DNA of 64,000 nucleotides from Eubacterium callanderi (GCF_900142645.1 NZ_FRBP01000004.1:164041-228040); one strand, 5' to 3'. Counted from the first letter of the stretch, positions 37,236-46,988 are shown. Translations and numbers: made by a program. The notes: generated from the letters alone by a model not told the origin.

Positions 37236-38108
37236 TTATTTGCTGGCGTTTGGTACAAAGGTTGGTTCGCCGTTGATTTTATAATCAGCGATGGCCTTTT
37301 GCGCTTCGTCGCTTAAAATCCATTCCTGGAATTTTTTGGCGCCGTCGGTGTTCAGCTCAGCACTGACCTTGTCAGGGTTGACGACAATGACTCCGTACTG
37401 GTTATACAGGTTATCATCCTTTTCGACAACAACTTCAAGATCCAGATTATCCTTCATATTTAACCAGGTAGCGCGGTCAGACAGGGTATAGGCTAATTTT
37501 TCATTGGCCATTTTCAGGGTGTCGCCCATGCCAGAGCCGGATTCGATGTACCAGGGCTGTCCTGCAGGGGTAACGCCTGCTTTTTCCCACAGGCCCAGCT
37601 CCTTGGTATGGGTACCGGATTTGTCGCCTCTGGATACAAATTCAGACTGGGTTTCAGCAATGGTCTGGAAGGCTTTTACCGCGTCGTTTGGAGCGACTTC
37701 CTTCAGTTTTGCCGGGTCATCCTTACTGCCCAGAACAATGAAGTCATTGTACATAACGTCAAAACGTTCGATGCCATAGCCTTCCTTGACAAAATCCTCT
37801 TCCTGAGATTTTGCATGAACCAGAAGCACATCGGCTTCTCCGTTTTTGCCCATTTCAATGGCTTTACCCGTTCCGACGGCCACAACCTTTACGGCAATGC
37901 CGGTTTCCTCTTCAAACTTGGGCAGGAGCACATCAAGCAAACCGCTGTCCTGTGTGCTGGTGGTGGTGGCCATAATAATTTCACCGTTGGAGCCTGGCTC
38001 CAGCTTTTCGGTTTTAGCAGTATTGTTGTTGCTGCTGCATCCTGCCAGGCCGATGACCATGGTCATCGTCAACAGCGCGGCCAGAACCAGTGTTAATTTT
38101 TTTTTCAT
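37236..38108 (-). CDS. tupA: Tungstate-binding lipoprotein
   Basis: 290 residues. The lipobox VIGLAGC (Cys24) anchors it in the membrane. The oxyanion site motifs TTTSTQDSGLLD and SRGDKSGTHTKE are diagnostic of TupA rather than ModA. It would capture tungstate for tungsten-dependent enzymes such as formate dehydrogenase or aldehyde:ferredoxin oxidoreductase, a sensible need for an acetogen. AAGGAGGAAG lies before the ATG. An inverted repeat upstream may be its operator. Confidence 0.94.
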   Translation of the reverse strand: MKKKLTLVLAALLTMTMVIGLAGCSSNNNTAKTEKLEPGSNGEIIMATTTSTQDSGLLDVLLPKFEEETGIAVKVVAVGTGKAIEMGKNGEADVLLVHAKSQEEDFVKEGYGIERFDVMYNDFIVLGSKDDPAKLKEVAPNDAVKAFQTIAETQSEFVSRGDKSGTHTKELGLWEKAGVTPAGQPWYIESGSGMGDTLKMANEKLAYTLSDRATWLNMKDNLDLEVVVEKDDNLYNQYGVIVVNPDKVSAELNTDGAKKFQEWILSDEAQKAIADYKINGEPTFVPNASK

Positions 38109-38164
38109 TTCTCTTCCTCCTTGATAATGAAAATTAAATATATAAAAGAATAATCTTCTATACC

Positions 38165-38208
38165 ATTATAATTTGCGAGGAGGAAATAAACGCAGTGCGC
38201 ACGTTTAT
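38165..38208 (-). promoter_or_regulatory. Candidate tup promoter with adjacent inverted repeat
   Basis: On the minus strand a TATAAT box lies at 38170-38165. Just upstream of it ATAAACG (38186-38192) and CGTTTAT (38202-38208) form an inverted repeat with a 9-bp GC-rich centre containing GTGCGCAC. The -35 position lacks a good box, so the repeat could be the site of a tungstate- or molybdate-responsive regulator. A 12-bp palindrome AATCCATGGATT lies farther upstream at 38268-38279. Confidence 0.45.
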
Positions 38209-38377
38209 CATCTATCCTTCTCACAATGGAAAGCACAGCCGTTTCCCGCTGCACTCTGACGATTTTGAATCCATGGATTGACTTTAGGATAAAAAATTCG
38301 GATAGATAAATCTTTAAAACGATTTCGATATGACTATTTTAACAGAAAATGGCGAAGAATTCAAGCGGCAGTACTAA

Positions 38378-38406
38378 TTGACAAGGGCTGTCAGGCGTGC
38401 TAGGAT
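38378..38406 (+). promoter_or_regulatory. Promoter of the sensory hydrogenase operon
   Basis: TTGACA (38378-38383), 17 bp, TAGGAT (38401-38406) with an extended TGC before the -10 box. Expected transcription start is about 43 bp before the first ATG. Confidence 0.65.
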
Positions 38407-38455
38407 TAATCTGTCAGAAAAACACAGGGATTAGAACAATATTGAGGAGTAAAAA

Positions 38456-38707
38456 ATGAAGGAAATACATATTTGTATTGGCAGTGCCTGCCATGTCAAG
38501 GGTTCCTATCAGGTGGTACAGCGCTTCAAGGAGCTGGTGGCTGAACGGGGCCTCGAAAATGAAGTGGAGCTGATGGGTACCTTCTGTCTGGACGCCTGCA
38601 GCGACGGGGTGGCTGTCAAGGTTGACGATCATATTTATACGGTTAAGCCAGAGGGCGTTGACCAGCTGTTTGACCAGATAATGGAGGGAAATAATGGGTG
38701 TCATTAA
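38456..38707 (+). CDS. Thioredoxin-like [2Fe-2S] ferredoxin (NuoE/HydC-like)
   Basis: 83 residues. Cys7, Cys12, Cys44 and Cys48 (CIGSAC; FCLDAC) follow the C-x4-C ... C-x3-C pattern of NuoE-type [2Fe-2S] domains. It overlaps the hydrogenase-like gene by 14 bp, so the two proteins are made together. It probably passes electrons to or from the sensory hydrogenase. Length is that of the isolated domain. Confidence 0.88.
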   Translation: MKEIHICIGSACHVKGSYQVVQRFKELVAERGLENEVELMGTFCLDACSDGVAVKVDDHIYTVKPEGVDQLFDQIMEGNNGCH

Positions 38708-40394
38708 TTTTACCAGGGCGAGCTGCCGGAATTGTTATAAATGTATTCGATACTGTCCGGTAAAGGCCATTAAACTGATGGATAATCAGGCTCAGATCGT
38801 TGAGGATCTGTGCATTGGCTGCGGTAACTGTTTTCGGATTTGTCCCCAGAATGCCAAATATGTGGCCAGCGATGTGGACAGCATCAGGCAGTGGCTGGAG
38901 GAGGGACCGGTGGTTCTGAGTTTGGCGCCGTCCTTTCCCGCCGGGTTTAATACGGAAGACCCGCTGCAGGTACTGGGCGGGCTGCGGGCTCTGGGATTTA
39001 CAGTGATTGAGGAGACTGCTATTGGGGCAGAGCAGGTCTCAAAATACTATGCCAAGGATTACTGGGGCACAAAACGCCATGTGATCACAACCTCCTGCCC
39101 GACGGTTAACATGATGATCGAAAAATATTATCCCGATGTGGTGGAATACCTGAGTGAGGTGGTATCTCCCATGACCGCTCACGGTATGATGCTGAAGGAA
39201 AGGTATCCCAACGCGAAAGTTGTGTTCGCAGGGCCCTGCATCTCAAAGAAGATGGAAGCCGTCGACGCTGCCAGTCCGATCATCGACGGCGTGCTGACCT
39301 TTGATGAGCTGGATGTGTGGTTTAAGGAAGAAGGGATTAATGTAGCCGATATGCCAGCAGGCAGCTTTGACGCGACGGGCTGTAACGTGGCGCGCTTCTA
39401 TCCGCTGGCCGGAGGTGTGGAAAAGACCAGTGTACCAGGTGTGCAGGGCGTCCGGCGGGTCATAAAAATTGACGGCCTCAAAAACTGCCGTGACTTTCTG
39501 GATGATATCGGTAAGCTGGAGGGCCAGTACTGGATCGAAATGAACGCCTGCGTCGAGGGCTGTGTCAACGGCCCGGGTAATACCCACAGCCCTCTGGTCA
39601 AGTATGAGCGGATCGAGCGCGTGACAGATTACATTAATAATAATGCCCGGAAGGACCCGGAAACACCGGAGCAGGCACCAGATTTCAGCCGTGGCTTCGC
39701 TGTTGAGAAAAAGGACCCCTTTGCGGGTGTGCCGGAGGAAGCCATTGAAGAAATTCTGCGGCAGACAGGAAAATTCACCCCGAAAGACGAGCTGAACTGC
39801 GGTACCTGCGGTTATGACAGCTGCCGTGAAAAAGCCGCGGCGGTTTACTGCGGCATGGCAGAGCTGGACATGTGCCTGCCTTTTATGCGCAACCGCAACG
39901 AGGCCATCTCCAATTTAATTATCGCGTCGACGCCAAACGCCATCGCGGTGCTGGACAAGGATTTCAGGATCGTTGATTTTAACGGGGCAGCCGAAAAGCT
40001 GTTCAAGACCGCCAAAACCGATGTGCTGCACAAAAATTTCGTTGAAGTCTTTGACTACAACCCGTTCAAAAAGCTGGACAATGTCGAGGGCAATTATTAC
40101 AGCGGACGGGGACTTTACGCCCGCGGCAATATCCATTTTATGGAAATTCTGACCTATATCCCGGGACAGAAGATGTACATGGGAATATTTGTGGACATCT
40201 CCAGAGAGATCAAAAAAGAACGGGCATATCAGAAGATGCAGGAAGAAACCCTGGATATGGCCCAGAAGGTCATCGACAAGCAGATGCGCGTCGCCCATGA
40301 AATCGCAGAGCTGCTGGGTGAAACCACTGCCGAGACCAAAGTTACGCTGACCCGGCTGCAAAAGGTTGTAGGAACAAGAGAGGAAGAGGAATAA
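38694..40394 (+). CDS. hydS: Sensory [FeFe]-hydrogenase (group C, HydS-like) with PAS domain
   Basis: 566 residues. Two [4Fe-4S] ferredoxin clusters (Cys11/14/17/21 and 40/43/46/50) lead into an H-cluster domain. It has L1 TTSCPTV (Cys135), L2 FAGPCISKKMEA (Cys182) and L3 EMNACVEGCVNGPG (Cys286, Cys290). The proton-relay Cys of catalytic enzymes (first Cys of TSCCP) is Ser134 here, as expected for a sensor. A further [4Fe-4S] domain (Cys369/372/377/394) and a PAS domain (about 405-510) follow, ending in a helical, coiled-coil-like tail. There is no kinase domain. The next gene overlaps by one base and encodes a phosphatase, so output is likely protein dephosphorylation in response to H2. The role is inferred from family and context. 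Confidence 0.9.
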   Translation: MGVINFTRASCRNCYKCIRYCPVKAIKLMDNQAQIVEDLCIGCGNCFRICPQNAKYVASDVDSIRQWLEEGPVVLSLAPSFPAGFNTEDPLQVLGGLRALGFTVIEETAIGAEQVSKYYAKDYWGTKRHVITTSCPTVNMMIEKYYPDVVEYLSEVVSPMTAHGMMLKERYPNAKVVFAGPCISKKMEAVDAASPIIDGVLTFDELDVWFKEEGINVADMPAGSFDATGCNVARFYPLAGGVEKTSVPGVQGVRRVIKIDGLKNCRDFLDDIGKLEGQYWIEMNACVEGCVNGPGNTHSPLVKYERIERVTDYINNNARKDPETPEQAPDFSRGFAVEKKDPFAGVPEEAIEEILRQTGKFTPKDELNCGTCGYDSCREKAAAVYCGMAELDMCLPFMRNRNEAISNLIIASTPNAIAVLDKDFRIVDFNGAAEKLFKTAKTDVLHKNFVEVFDYNPFKKLDNVEGNYYSGRGLYARGNIHFMEILTYIPGQKMYMGIFVDISREIKKERAYQKMQEETLDMAQKVIDKQMRVAHEIAELLGETTAETKVTLTRLQKVVGTREEEE

Positions 40395-41566
40395 TGGCTT
40401 TTTTTGTCGATATTGCCCATGACAGCATCAATAAGCACCACCAGGAGCTGTGCGGCGATAATGTGGAAATCCGCATCAACGATGAGAGCGTGATCGTTGT
40501 TCTGGCCGACGGGCTTGGAAGCGGTGTGAAAGCCAATATCCTGGCGACCATGACCTCCACCATTGCGGCGACCATGCTGGAGGACAAGATGTCGCTCAAG
40601 GATGTGGTGGAAACGCTGGAGGCCACCCTCCCGGTCTGCCAGGTCCGGAAGCTGGCTTACTCGACCTTTACCATCGTCCAGGTTTACTGGAAAACCCGGC
40701 GGCTTTATATCGTTGAGTTTGACAACCCGCCCATTGTCTATATCCGGGACGGGGAAATTTTAGAGCTGGAACGCCATCCCATCGAGTTCCAGGGCAAACA
40801 GATCTACGAAACCACCATGAAAATTGAGGAGAATGATGTTCTTGGCTTTTTCAGTGACGGTGTGATCCACGCCGGGGTGGGAACCCTGCTCAATTTCGGA
40901 TGGCAGTGGGAGGACGCGGCCGACTATCTTCTGGCACGCACCTATGATGAGAAAATGGTCACCTCAAAGGATATCTCCATGCGGATGATCGAGACCTGCA
41001 ATGACCTTTACGGCGGCGAGCCCGGCGACGACACAACAGTTGTGGTGATGAAGGCCGAGGAGCACCAGTATGTGACGCTGTTTTCAGGGCCGCCCCTGGA
41101 CCGGACCAAGGACCAGATGATCCGAGAGATTCTGGATGAAGCCAAGGGCACAAAGGTGGTATGCGGCGGCACCGCCAGCAATATTGTGTCCCGGGAGTAC
41201 GATGAGAAAATCGATATTGATCTTGACACCATGTCGGAACGGGTACCGCCAGTTGGCCGTATGAAGTCCATTGACCTCGTAACCGAAGGGGTGCTGACCA
41301 TCCAGGAAACTGTCAATATCATTGAGGATTATATCCACAAGCGCCGGGGGCATGAAGTCTTTGAGGGAAACAACGGCGCGTCCATTCTGGCAGATCTGCT
41401 GGTAAACCACTGCACCCATCTGGATCTGATTCTGGGCAATTCCATCAACCCGGCCCACCAGAACCCGGATTTCCCCGATGCGCTCAGCTCAAAGTGGAAG
41501 ATCACCCAGCGCCTTATCAATTTGCTCAAGGAGCTCAACAAATCCATCAATATTGTGTACGTGTAA
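40394..41566 (+). CDS. SpoIIE/PP2C-type phosphatase partner of HydS
   Basis: 390 residues. The PP2C-type core (1-220) has metal-binding Asp39 in VLADGLGSG, Asp155 in GFFSDGV and Asp212/213 in GDDTTVVV. Residues 225-390 form a C-terminal domain (CGGTASNIVSREYDEKIDID, then GRMKSIDLVTEGVLT) that I do not recognise. The start overlaps the hydS stop (TAATG). Such phosphatases occur beside group C [FeFe]-hydrogenases. The target phosphoprotein, perhaps an anti-sigma antagonist or HPr-like protein, is unknown. Confidence 0.87.
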   Translation: MAFFVDIAHDSINKHHQELCGDNVEIRINDESVIVVLADGLGSGVKANILATMTSTIAATMLEDKMSLKDVVETLEATLPVCQVRKLAYSTFTIVQVYWKTRRLYIVEFDNPPIVYIRDGEILELERHPIEFQGKQIYETTMKIEENDVLGFFSDGVIHAGVGTLLNFGWQWEDAADYLLARTYDEKMVTSKDISMRMIETCNDLYGGEPGDDTTVVVMKAEEHQYVTLFSGPPLDRTKDQMIREILDEAKGTKVVCGGTASNIVSREYDEKIDIDLDTMSERVPPVGRMKSIDLVTEGVLTIQETVNIIEDYIHKRRGHEVFEGNNGASILADLLVNHCTHLDLILGNSINPAHQNPDFPDALSSKWKITQRLINLLKELNKSINIVYV

Positions 41567-41568
41567 AC

Positions 41569-41592
41569 AGCCGGCCTGCGGGCCGGCTTGTT
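41569..41592 (+). terminator. Terminator of the hydS operon
   Basis: AGCCGGCC (41569-41576) and GGCCGGCT (41581-41588) form a GC-rich 8-bp stem with a 4-nt loop, followed by TGTTT. Confidence 0.7.
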
Positions 41593-41642
41593 TAAGTTGT
41601 ACTTAAGCGGTAAAATATAAACTTCTAACATAGCATTGATTC

Positions 41643-41671
41643 TTGACACTAAATTCAAAAAAGTATAAAAT
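41643..41671 (+). promoter_or_regulatory. Promoter of rny
   Basis: TTGACA (41643-41648), 17 bp, TAAAAT (41666-41671). A leader of about 50 nt follows up to the ribosome site AGGGAGG. Confidence 0.75.
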
Positions 41672-41728
41672 AGACTTTATAATGAGTGTCTAAAAAAACA
41701 ATAATAACAAAATATTTACTTTAGGGAG

Positions 41729-43273
41729 GTGAATGTTATAGACATATTAACTATATGCTTAATCGTTGGTATAGTCATTGCCTTTGGCGTTGGGTATTTT
41801 ATCCGCAAAAACGTCGCTGAGGGCAAGATAAATAGTGCTGAAGAAACAGCCAAGAAAATCGTAAACGATGCAGTCAAAGAGGGCGAAGCCCAAAAGAAGG
41901 AAATGCTGTTTAACGCCAAGGAGGAATCCTTAGCCTTAAAAGAAGCGATTGAAAAAGATAACCGCGAGAGACGCGCCGAGCTCCAGAAAACGGAAAACCG
42001 TTTGATCCAGAAGGAAGAAAACCTGGACAAAAAGGCGGCAAATCTCGAGCGCAATGAGGACAAGCTCGAAAGAAAAAACAAAGAGCTTGATAAGAAACAG
42101 GAAAAGCTGGACAGCCTCTATGAAGAACAGGTCAGGGAACTGGAACGTATTTCAGGCATGACCTTTGAGGAAGCAAAACAGATTTTACTGGATGATGTTG
42201 CCAAGGAAACCCGCGCCGAAGCGGCGGTAATGATCCGCCAGATCGAGGCTGAATCCAAAGCGACAGCAGACAAAAAGGCCAAGGAGCTGATTGCGCAGTC
42301 CATTCAACGCTGCGCGGCAGACCATGTGGCAGAAAATACCATTACTGTGGTCAACCTGCCAAATGATGAAATGAAAGGCCGTATTATTGGCCGTGAAGGC
42401 CGTAACATTCGTACACTGGAAACCCTGACGGGCATAGACCTGATCATTGATGACACACCGGAAGCCGTTATTCTTTCCGGTTTTGATCCGATCCGGCGTG
42501 AAGTAGCCCGTTTGTCACTGGAAAAACTGATTATTGACGGACGAATCCATCCAGCAAGAATTGAAGAGATTGTAAAAAAATCTCAAAAAGAAATGGATGC
42601 TCAGATCAAGGAAGTTGGAGAACAGGCCTGTTTTGACACAGGTATCCACGGATTACATCCCGAAGTTGTCAAGCTGTTAGGACGTCTGAAATACCGTACC
42701 AGCTACGGCCAGAACGTGCTCAAGCATTCCATTGAGGTTGCCCACCTGGCTGGCCTGATGGCCGCTGAACTGGACGCCAACGTTAAAATTGCAAAACGCG
42801 CAGGCCTGCTGCACGATATCGGCAAAGCCATCGACCATGAGGTTGAAGGAAACCATGTCGAAATCGGCGTAAACCTGCTGAAGAAATACAAGGAAAACAA
42901 AAATGTGATCCACGCGGTAGAGGCCCATCACGGCGATGTGGAAGCCACAACCATTGAGGCTGTGCTTGTGCAGGCTGCTGACGCCATCTCAGCCGCAAGA
43001 CCCGGCGCAAGGAGAGAAACACTTGTCTCCTACGTACAGCGGCTGGAAGAGCTGGAAAAAATCGCCACCTCCTTTGATGGTGTCGAAAAATCCTTTGCGA
43101 TTCAGGCTGGGCGCGAAGTGCGCATAATGGTTAAGCCAGACTCTGTCAATGATGACGACATGATGATGCTGTCCCGCGATATTGCCAAGAAGATTGAATC
43201 TGAAATGGAATACCCGGGAAATATCAAGGTCAACGTCATCCGTGAAACCAGAGCCGTGGAGTATGCCAAGTAA
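41729..43273 (+). CDS. rny: Ribonuclease Y
   Basis: 514 residues if GTG 41729 is used. N-terminal membrane helix ([20 protein letters not shown]), a long charged coiled coil (about 30-200), a KH RNA-binding domain ([15 protein letters not shown], about 215-280) and an HD nuclease domain ([12 protein letters not shown], about 330-430). It starts mRNA decay at the membrane. The start is uncertain: GTG 41729 overlaps the Shine-Dalgarno-like AGGGAGG itself, and the codon at proper spacing is ATA 41738. ymdB follows, as in many Firmicutes. Confidence 0.95.
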   Translation: MNVIDILTICLIVGIVIAFGVGYFIRKNVAEGKINSAEETAKKIVNDAVKEGEAQKKEMLFNAKEESLALKEAIEKDNRERRAELQKTENRLIQKEENLDKKAANLERNEDKLERKNKELDKKQEKLDSLYEEQVRELERISGMTFEEAKQILLDDVAKETRAEAAVMIRQIEAESKATADKKAKELIAQSIQRCAADHVAENTITVVNLPNDEMKGRIIGREGRNIRTLETLTGIDLIIDDTPEAVILSGFDPIRREVARLSLEKLIIDGRIHPARIEEIVKKSQKEMDAQIKEVGEQACFDTGIHGLHPEVVKLLGRLKYRTSYGQNVLKHSIEVAHLAGLMAAELDANVKIAKRAGLLHDIGKAIDHEVEGNHVEIGVNLLKKYKENKNVIHAVEAHHGDVEATTIEAVLVQAADAISAARPGARRETLVSYVQRLEELEKIATSFDGVEKSFAIQAGREVRIMVKPDSVNDDDMMMLSRDIAKKIESEMEYPGNIKVNVIRETRAVEYAK

Positions 43274-43347
43274 CGCAGATGACGAAAAAGCCATCCTGCA
43301 AGGGATAGAAAGGCTTTTGAGGAATCTGTGATCCGATTAAAAATAAT

Positions 43348-43380
43348 AAAAGGGGAGGGGCAAAGCCCCTTCCCTTTTAT
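43348..43380 (+). terminator. Terminator between rny and ymdB
   Basis: A 14-bp stem with one G-T pair: AAAAGGGGAGGGGC (43348-43361) with GCCCCTTCCCTTTT (43365-43378), AAA loop. The T-run is part of the stem. Confidence 0.8.
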
Positions 43381-43409
43381 TTATTCATGAAAAGAAGACT
43401 GGAGTAACG

Positions 43410-44195
43410 ATGAAAATATTAATGATTGGCGATGTGGTCAGCCGGCCGGGGAGAACCGTGCTCAAGGAACAGCTGGACAGCCTGATCGAGGAATATCAGA
43501 TTGATTTTACCATTGTCAATGGCGAGAACGCTTCCGGCGGAAACGGCATTACTGAAAAAAACGCCAGGGAGCTGTTTAACCTGCCCATTGATGTCATGAC
43601 CATGGGCAATCACGTCTGGCAGCAAAAAGAAATGGTCAATTATATTGAGAAATTTCCAAGGATTATAAGACCGCTCAACTATCCGGCTCCCTGCCCGGGC
43701 AAGGGCTATGATTTTTTTGAGCACAGCGGCAAAACCATCTGTGTGATGAACCTGTCCGGACAGATCTTTATGCCGGAGCTGGATTCCCCCTTTAACCTGT
43801 TCAGCCGCGTATGGCCGGAAATTGAGGGCAAATTTGACCTTTTGATTGTGGATTTCCACGCTGAGGCCACCTCAGAAAAGATCGCCTTTGGGTATTATCT
43901 GGACGGAAAAGCCTCCATTGTGGTGGGAACCCATACCCATGTGCAGACTGCGGATGAGCGGATTTTGCCCGGCGGAACCGCCTATATTACCGATTTGGGC
44001 ATGACAGGCCCTTTAAATGGGGTTATCGGTGTGGAAAAAGACATTATTATAGGTAATATGGTGACCAAACGGCCAGAGCGTTTTGTCATCGAAAAAGCCC
44101 GCCCCTGGCAGATCAATGGGATCGTGGTTGAGGTTGACGACATGACAAACCAGCCGGTTAAAATTGAACGGATATACCGGATTTATGAGGAGTAG
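43410..44195 (+). CDS. ymdB: YmdB-family metallophosphoesterase
   Basis: 261 residues, TIGR00282-type calcineurin-like phosphoesterase. GDVVSRPGR (Asp8), NGENASGG (Glu39/Asn40), GNHVWQ (Asn67/His68) and GTHTHVQTAD give the two-metal site. In Bacillus the enzyme hydrolyses 2',3'- and 3',5'-cyclic nucleotides and is linked to RNase Y and biofilm control; the position after rny fits. Its last codons contain the ribosome site of the next gene. Confidence 0.92.
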   Translation: MKILMIGDVVSRPGRTVLKEQLDSLIEEYQIDFTIVNGENASGGNGITEKNARELFNLPIDVMTMGNHVWQQKEMVNYIEKFPRIIRPLNYPAPCPGKGYDFFEHSGKTICVMNLSGQIFMPELDSPFNLFSRVWPEIEGKFDLLIVDFHAEATSEKIAFGYYLDGKASIVVGTHTHVQTADERILPGGTAYITDLGMTGPLNGVIGVEKDIIIGNMVTKRPERFVIEKARPWQINGIVVEVDDMTNQPVKIERIYRIYEE

Positions 44196-44198
44196 ACA

Positions 44199-45398
44199 AT
44201 GAGAGCAAGAGTAGCAGAAAAAGTAGAAAACTGTATTGATTCCCTGACACTGAGCCTGTCGGAAAAGGCAAAGGCTTTTCGCGAAGCAGGTGAATCCGTT
44301 GTGAGCTTTGGAACCGGAGAACCCGATTTCACCACGCCGGAGTACATCTGTGACGGCGCCAAGGCCGCCATCGACGCCGGACATACCAAATATGACGCAG
44401 TGACAGGAGTAGCGGCGCTGCGCAATGCCATCGCCAAAAAACTGAGGGAGGATAACGGCCTGAGCTATGGCATGGATGAGATCATTGTTAACAGCGGCGC
44501 CAAAAGCAGCCTCTCAGTGGCCTTACAGACCATTCTGAACCCGGGAGATGAGGTTATTATTCCCAAGCCCTACTGGGTCAGCTATACAGAAATGGTCAAG
44601 CTGGCAGGCGGTGTGCCCGTAGTGGTAGATACAGACCCTGAAAATGCCTTTAAAATGACCGCAGAGCAGATGAAAGCAGCCATTACAGATAAAACCAAAG
44701 CCATGATGCTTAACACGCCTGTAAACCCCACAGGGGTATTATACAGCCGTGAAGAGCTCCAGGCGCTTGCAGATGTGGCAGTAGCGGCAGATATTCTGGT
44801 GATAGCCGATGAAATCTATGAGGAATTTGTCTATGACGGCAACAAAATGGTCAGTATTGCTTCTTTGGGAGAAGCGATCAAAAATAACACTATTCTGGTC
44901 AACGGCTTTTCAAAAACCTATGCCATGACAGGCTGGCGGCTGGGTTACGCCGCAGCGCCCGCGGACATTATCGCAGGCATGAAGCGGATTCAGGGGCATA
45001 CGATTTCCCACCCCTCGACCATTACCCAGTACGCAGGGATCACTGCGCTTGAGGAAAAGGGTGAGGTGGTGAATGAGATTATCCGTATTTTTGATGAGCG
45101 CCGCAGGGGAATGATGGCCCGTCTGGACAAAATCTCACAGCTCAGCTATATCTACCCCCAGAGTACTTTTTATATTTTTGTAGACATCAGCCAGGTTATC
45201 GAGGATAATAGATACGGAATTGCGTCCGGATACGAATTTTCACAAAGGCTGCTGAACGAGCAGAAGGTCGTTACCATACCAGGTGAGGCCTTTGGTGTTA
45301 CCGAGCATATCCGTTTATCCTTTGCCACTTCGATGGAAGAGATTGAAGAAGGATTTAACCGGATTGAAGCGTTTTTAGCATCGGCATGCCCTGCATGA
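44199..45398 (+). CDS. aspB: Class I aminotransferase, aspartate type (AspB-like)
   Basis: 399 residues. PLP-binding Lys239 in NGFSKTYAMTGWRLGY, and FGTGEPDFTTPE near the N-terminus. NTPVNPTG holds the Asn of the cofactor site and RLSFATS the substrate-binding Arg. It should interconvert aspartate and oxaloacetate, and could also act on other amino acids. Three bases after ymdB with GAGGAG. The next gene, purB, handles aspartate-derived adenylosuccinate, so aspartate supply may be a shared theme. Confidence 0.88.
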   Translation: MRARVAEKVENCIDSLTLSLSEKAKAFREAGESVVSFGTGEPDFTTPEYICDGAKAAIDAGHTKYDAVTGVAALRNAIAKKLREDNGLSYGMDEIIVNSGAKSSLSVALQTILNPGDEVIIPKPYWVSYTEMVKLAGGVPVVVDTDPENAFKMTAEQMKAAITDKTKAMMLNTPVNPTGVLYSREELQALADVAVAADILVIADEIYEEFVYDGNKMVSIASLGEAIKNNTILVNGFSKTYAMTGWRLGYAAAPADIIAGMKRIQGHTISHPSTITQYAGITALEEKGEVVNEIIRIFDERRRGMMARLDKISQLSYIYPQSTFYIFVDISQVIEDNRYGIASGYEFSQRLLNEQKVVTIPGEAFGVTEHIRLSFATSMEEIEEGFNRIEAFLASACPA

Positions 45399-45436
45399 CC
45401 GCATTAATATATAAATAGGAGAAAGAGAGTAAGAAG

Positions 45437-46870
45437 ATGAAAGAATTTTACGAGAGTCCACTGATTGAACGCTATGCGTCCAAGGAAGTCTGCCGGATTT
45501 TTTCTGCCGATAACAAGTTTTCAACCTGGCGTAAGCTTTGGGTTGCTCTGGCAGAAGCTGAACAGGAGCTGGGACTGCCCATCACCGACGAACAGATTGA
45601 GGAGCTGAAATCCAAGATTTATGATATTGACTATGAAACAGCTGCCAGAGAAGAAAAAATCCTGCGCCATGATGTGATGGCCCATGTGCACACCTATGGG
45701 GAGCAATGCCCCAAAGCGAAGGGGATTATCCATTTAGGCGCTACCAGCGCGTATGTGGGGGATAACACAGACATTATCACCTATACGGAGGGCCTGGTAC
45801 ACATCCGCAAATGCCTGCTGAACCTTATCAGCGCTCTGTCGAAATTCGCGCTGGAATACAAGGACCTGCCGACCCTGGGCTTTACCCATTTTCAGCCTGC
45901 ACAGCTGACCACTGTGGGCAAGCGCGCCAGTCTCTGGATACAGGACCTGATGATTGACCTGGAAGATCTGGACCATCTCATCAGCATCGTGCGCCTGCGC
46001 GGCGCCAAAGGCACCACCGGCACCCAGGCCAGCTTTATGGACTTATTTGAAAATGATCAGGAAAAGGTAAAGCAGATCGACAGGCTGGTAGCTGAAAAAA
46101 TGGGCTTTAAGGCAACCTATGCCGTCACAGGACAGACCTATCCCCGTAAATTTGACAGCCAGGTTCTGGCAGTGCTCAGCGGTATTGCCCAGAGCCTGAG
46201 TAAGTTTGCCACAGACATTCGTTTGCTCCAGCACCTGAAGGAAGTGGAAGAGCCCTTTGAGAAAACACAGATTGGCTCGTCAGCCATGGCCTACAAGAGA
46301 AACCCCATGCGTTCCGAGCGTATCTGTTCACTGGCGCGCTACATCATTGTCGATTCTCTGAACCCGGCCATTACGGCGGCTACCCAATGGTTTGAAAGAA
46401 CGCTGGACGATTCTGCCAACAAGCGTATTTCCGTGCCAGAGGCATTCCTGGCGGCGGACTCCATTATTTCCATCGCCATCAATATTTCCGAAAATCTGGT
46501 GGTTTATCCAAAGGTGATCCATCAGCATATCATGAATGAGCTGCCCTTCATGGCTACCGAAAATATTATCATGGAAGGCGTGAAAAACGGCGGAGACCGT
46601 CAGGATCTCCATGAGAAAATCCGGGTGCTCTCCATGGAAGCCGGGGCGACTGTCAAGGTTGAGGGCAAGCCCAATGACCTTATCGAACGCATTGTGGCGG
46701 ACGGTACCTTTGGGATTAAAGAAGAGGACATCGAAAGCATTCTCGATCCTTCTTTATATATTGGCCGCGCGCCGCAGCAGGTGGTGGACTTTATTGAGGA
46801 AGAGGTACAGCCTGTACTGGATGCCAACAAGGACCTGCTTACCATGACTGAAATTGACTTGAAGGTTTGA
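45437..46870 (+). CDS. purB: Adenylosuccinate lyase
   Basis: 477 residues, longer than the Bacillus enzyme and closer to the eukaryote-like class. The fumarase-superfamily signature [11 protein letters not shown] lies near residue 285. [14 protein letters not shown] and [19 protein letters not shown] carry the catalytic His region. It releases fumarate from SAICAR and adenylosuccinate, thus completing the pathway served by the operon at 20-31 kb. purA is not in the window. Own ribosome site and terminator. Confidence 0.96.
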   Translation: MKEFYESPLIERYASKEVCRIFSADNKFSTWRKLWVALAEAEQELGLPITDEQIEELKSKIYDIDYETAAREEKILRHDVMAHVHTYGEQCPKAKGIIHLGATSAYVGDNTDIITYTEGLVHIRKCLLNLISALSKFALEYKDLPTLGFTHFQPAQLTTVGKRASLWIQDLMIDLEDLDHLISIVRLRGAKGTTGTQASFMDLFENDQEKVKQIDRLVAEKMGFKATYAVTGQTYPRKFDSQVLAVLSGIAQSLSKFATDIRLLQHLKEVEEPFEKTQIGSSAMAYKRNPMRSERICSLARYIIVDSLNPAITAATQWFERTLDDSANKRISVPEAFLAADSIISIAINISENLVVYPKVIHQHIMNELPFMATENIIMEGVKNGGDRQDLHEKIRVLSMEAGATVKVEGKPNDLIERIVADGTFGIKEEDIESILDPSLYIGRAPQQVVDFIEEEVQPVLDANKDLLTMTEIDLKV

Positions 46871-46880
46871 AACCCCAAAA

Positions 46881-46909
46881 CAGAGCTGCCGCAGCAGGCA
46901 GCTCTGTTT
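46881..46909 (+). terminator. Terminator of purB
   Basis: CAGAGCTGCC (46881-46890) pairs perfectly with GGCAGCTCTG (46897-46906), six-base loop, followed by TTTC. Confidence 0.8.
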
Positions 46910-46959
46910 CGTCAAATTGTACACTGCGTAAAAAAAATAAAAAAAATTTAAAAAAGTAC

Positions 46960-46988
46960 TTGCATTCCAGTATCGATATGGCTATAAT
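46960..46988 (+). promoter_or_regulatory. Promoter of tRNA-Lys
   Basis: TTGCAT (46960-46965), 17 bp, TATAAT (46983-46988), preceded by a run of A-rich sequence that could act as an UP element. The tRNA begins 33 bp downstream. Confidence 0.8.

Noticed and set aside
38130-38330. Molybdenum/tungsten cofactor (Moco/Tuco) riboswitch before tupA
   Set aside because: Some stems can be drawn, but the -10 box lies downstream of them and I could not match the conserved Moco core, so only an operator-like repeat is reported.
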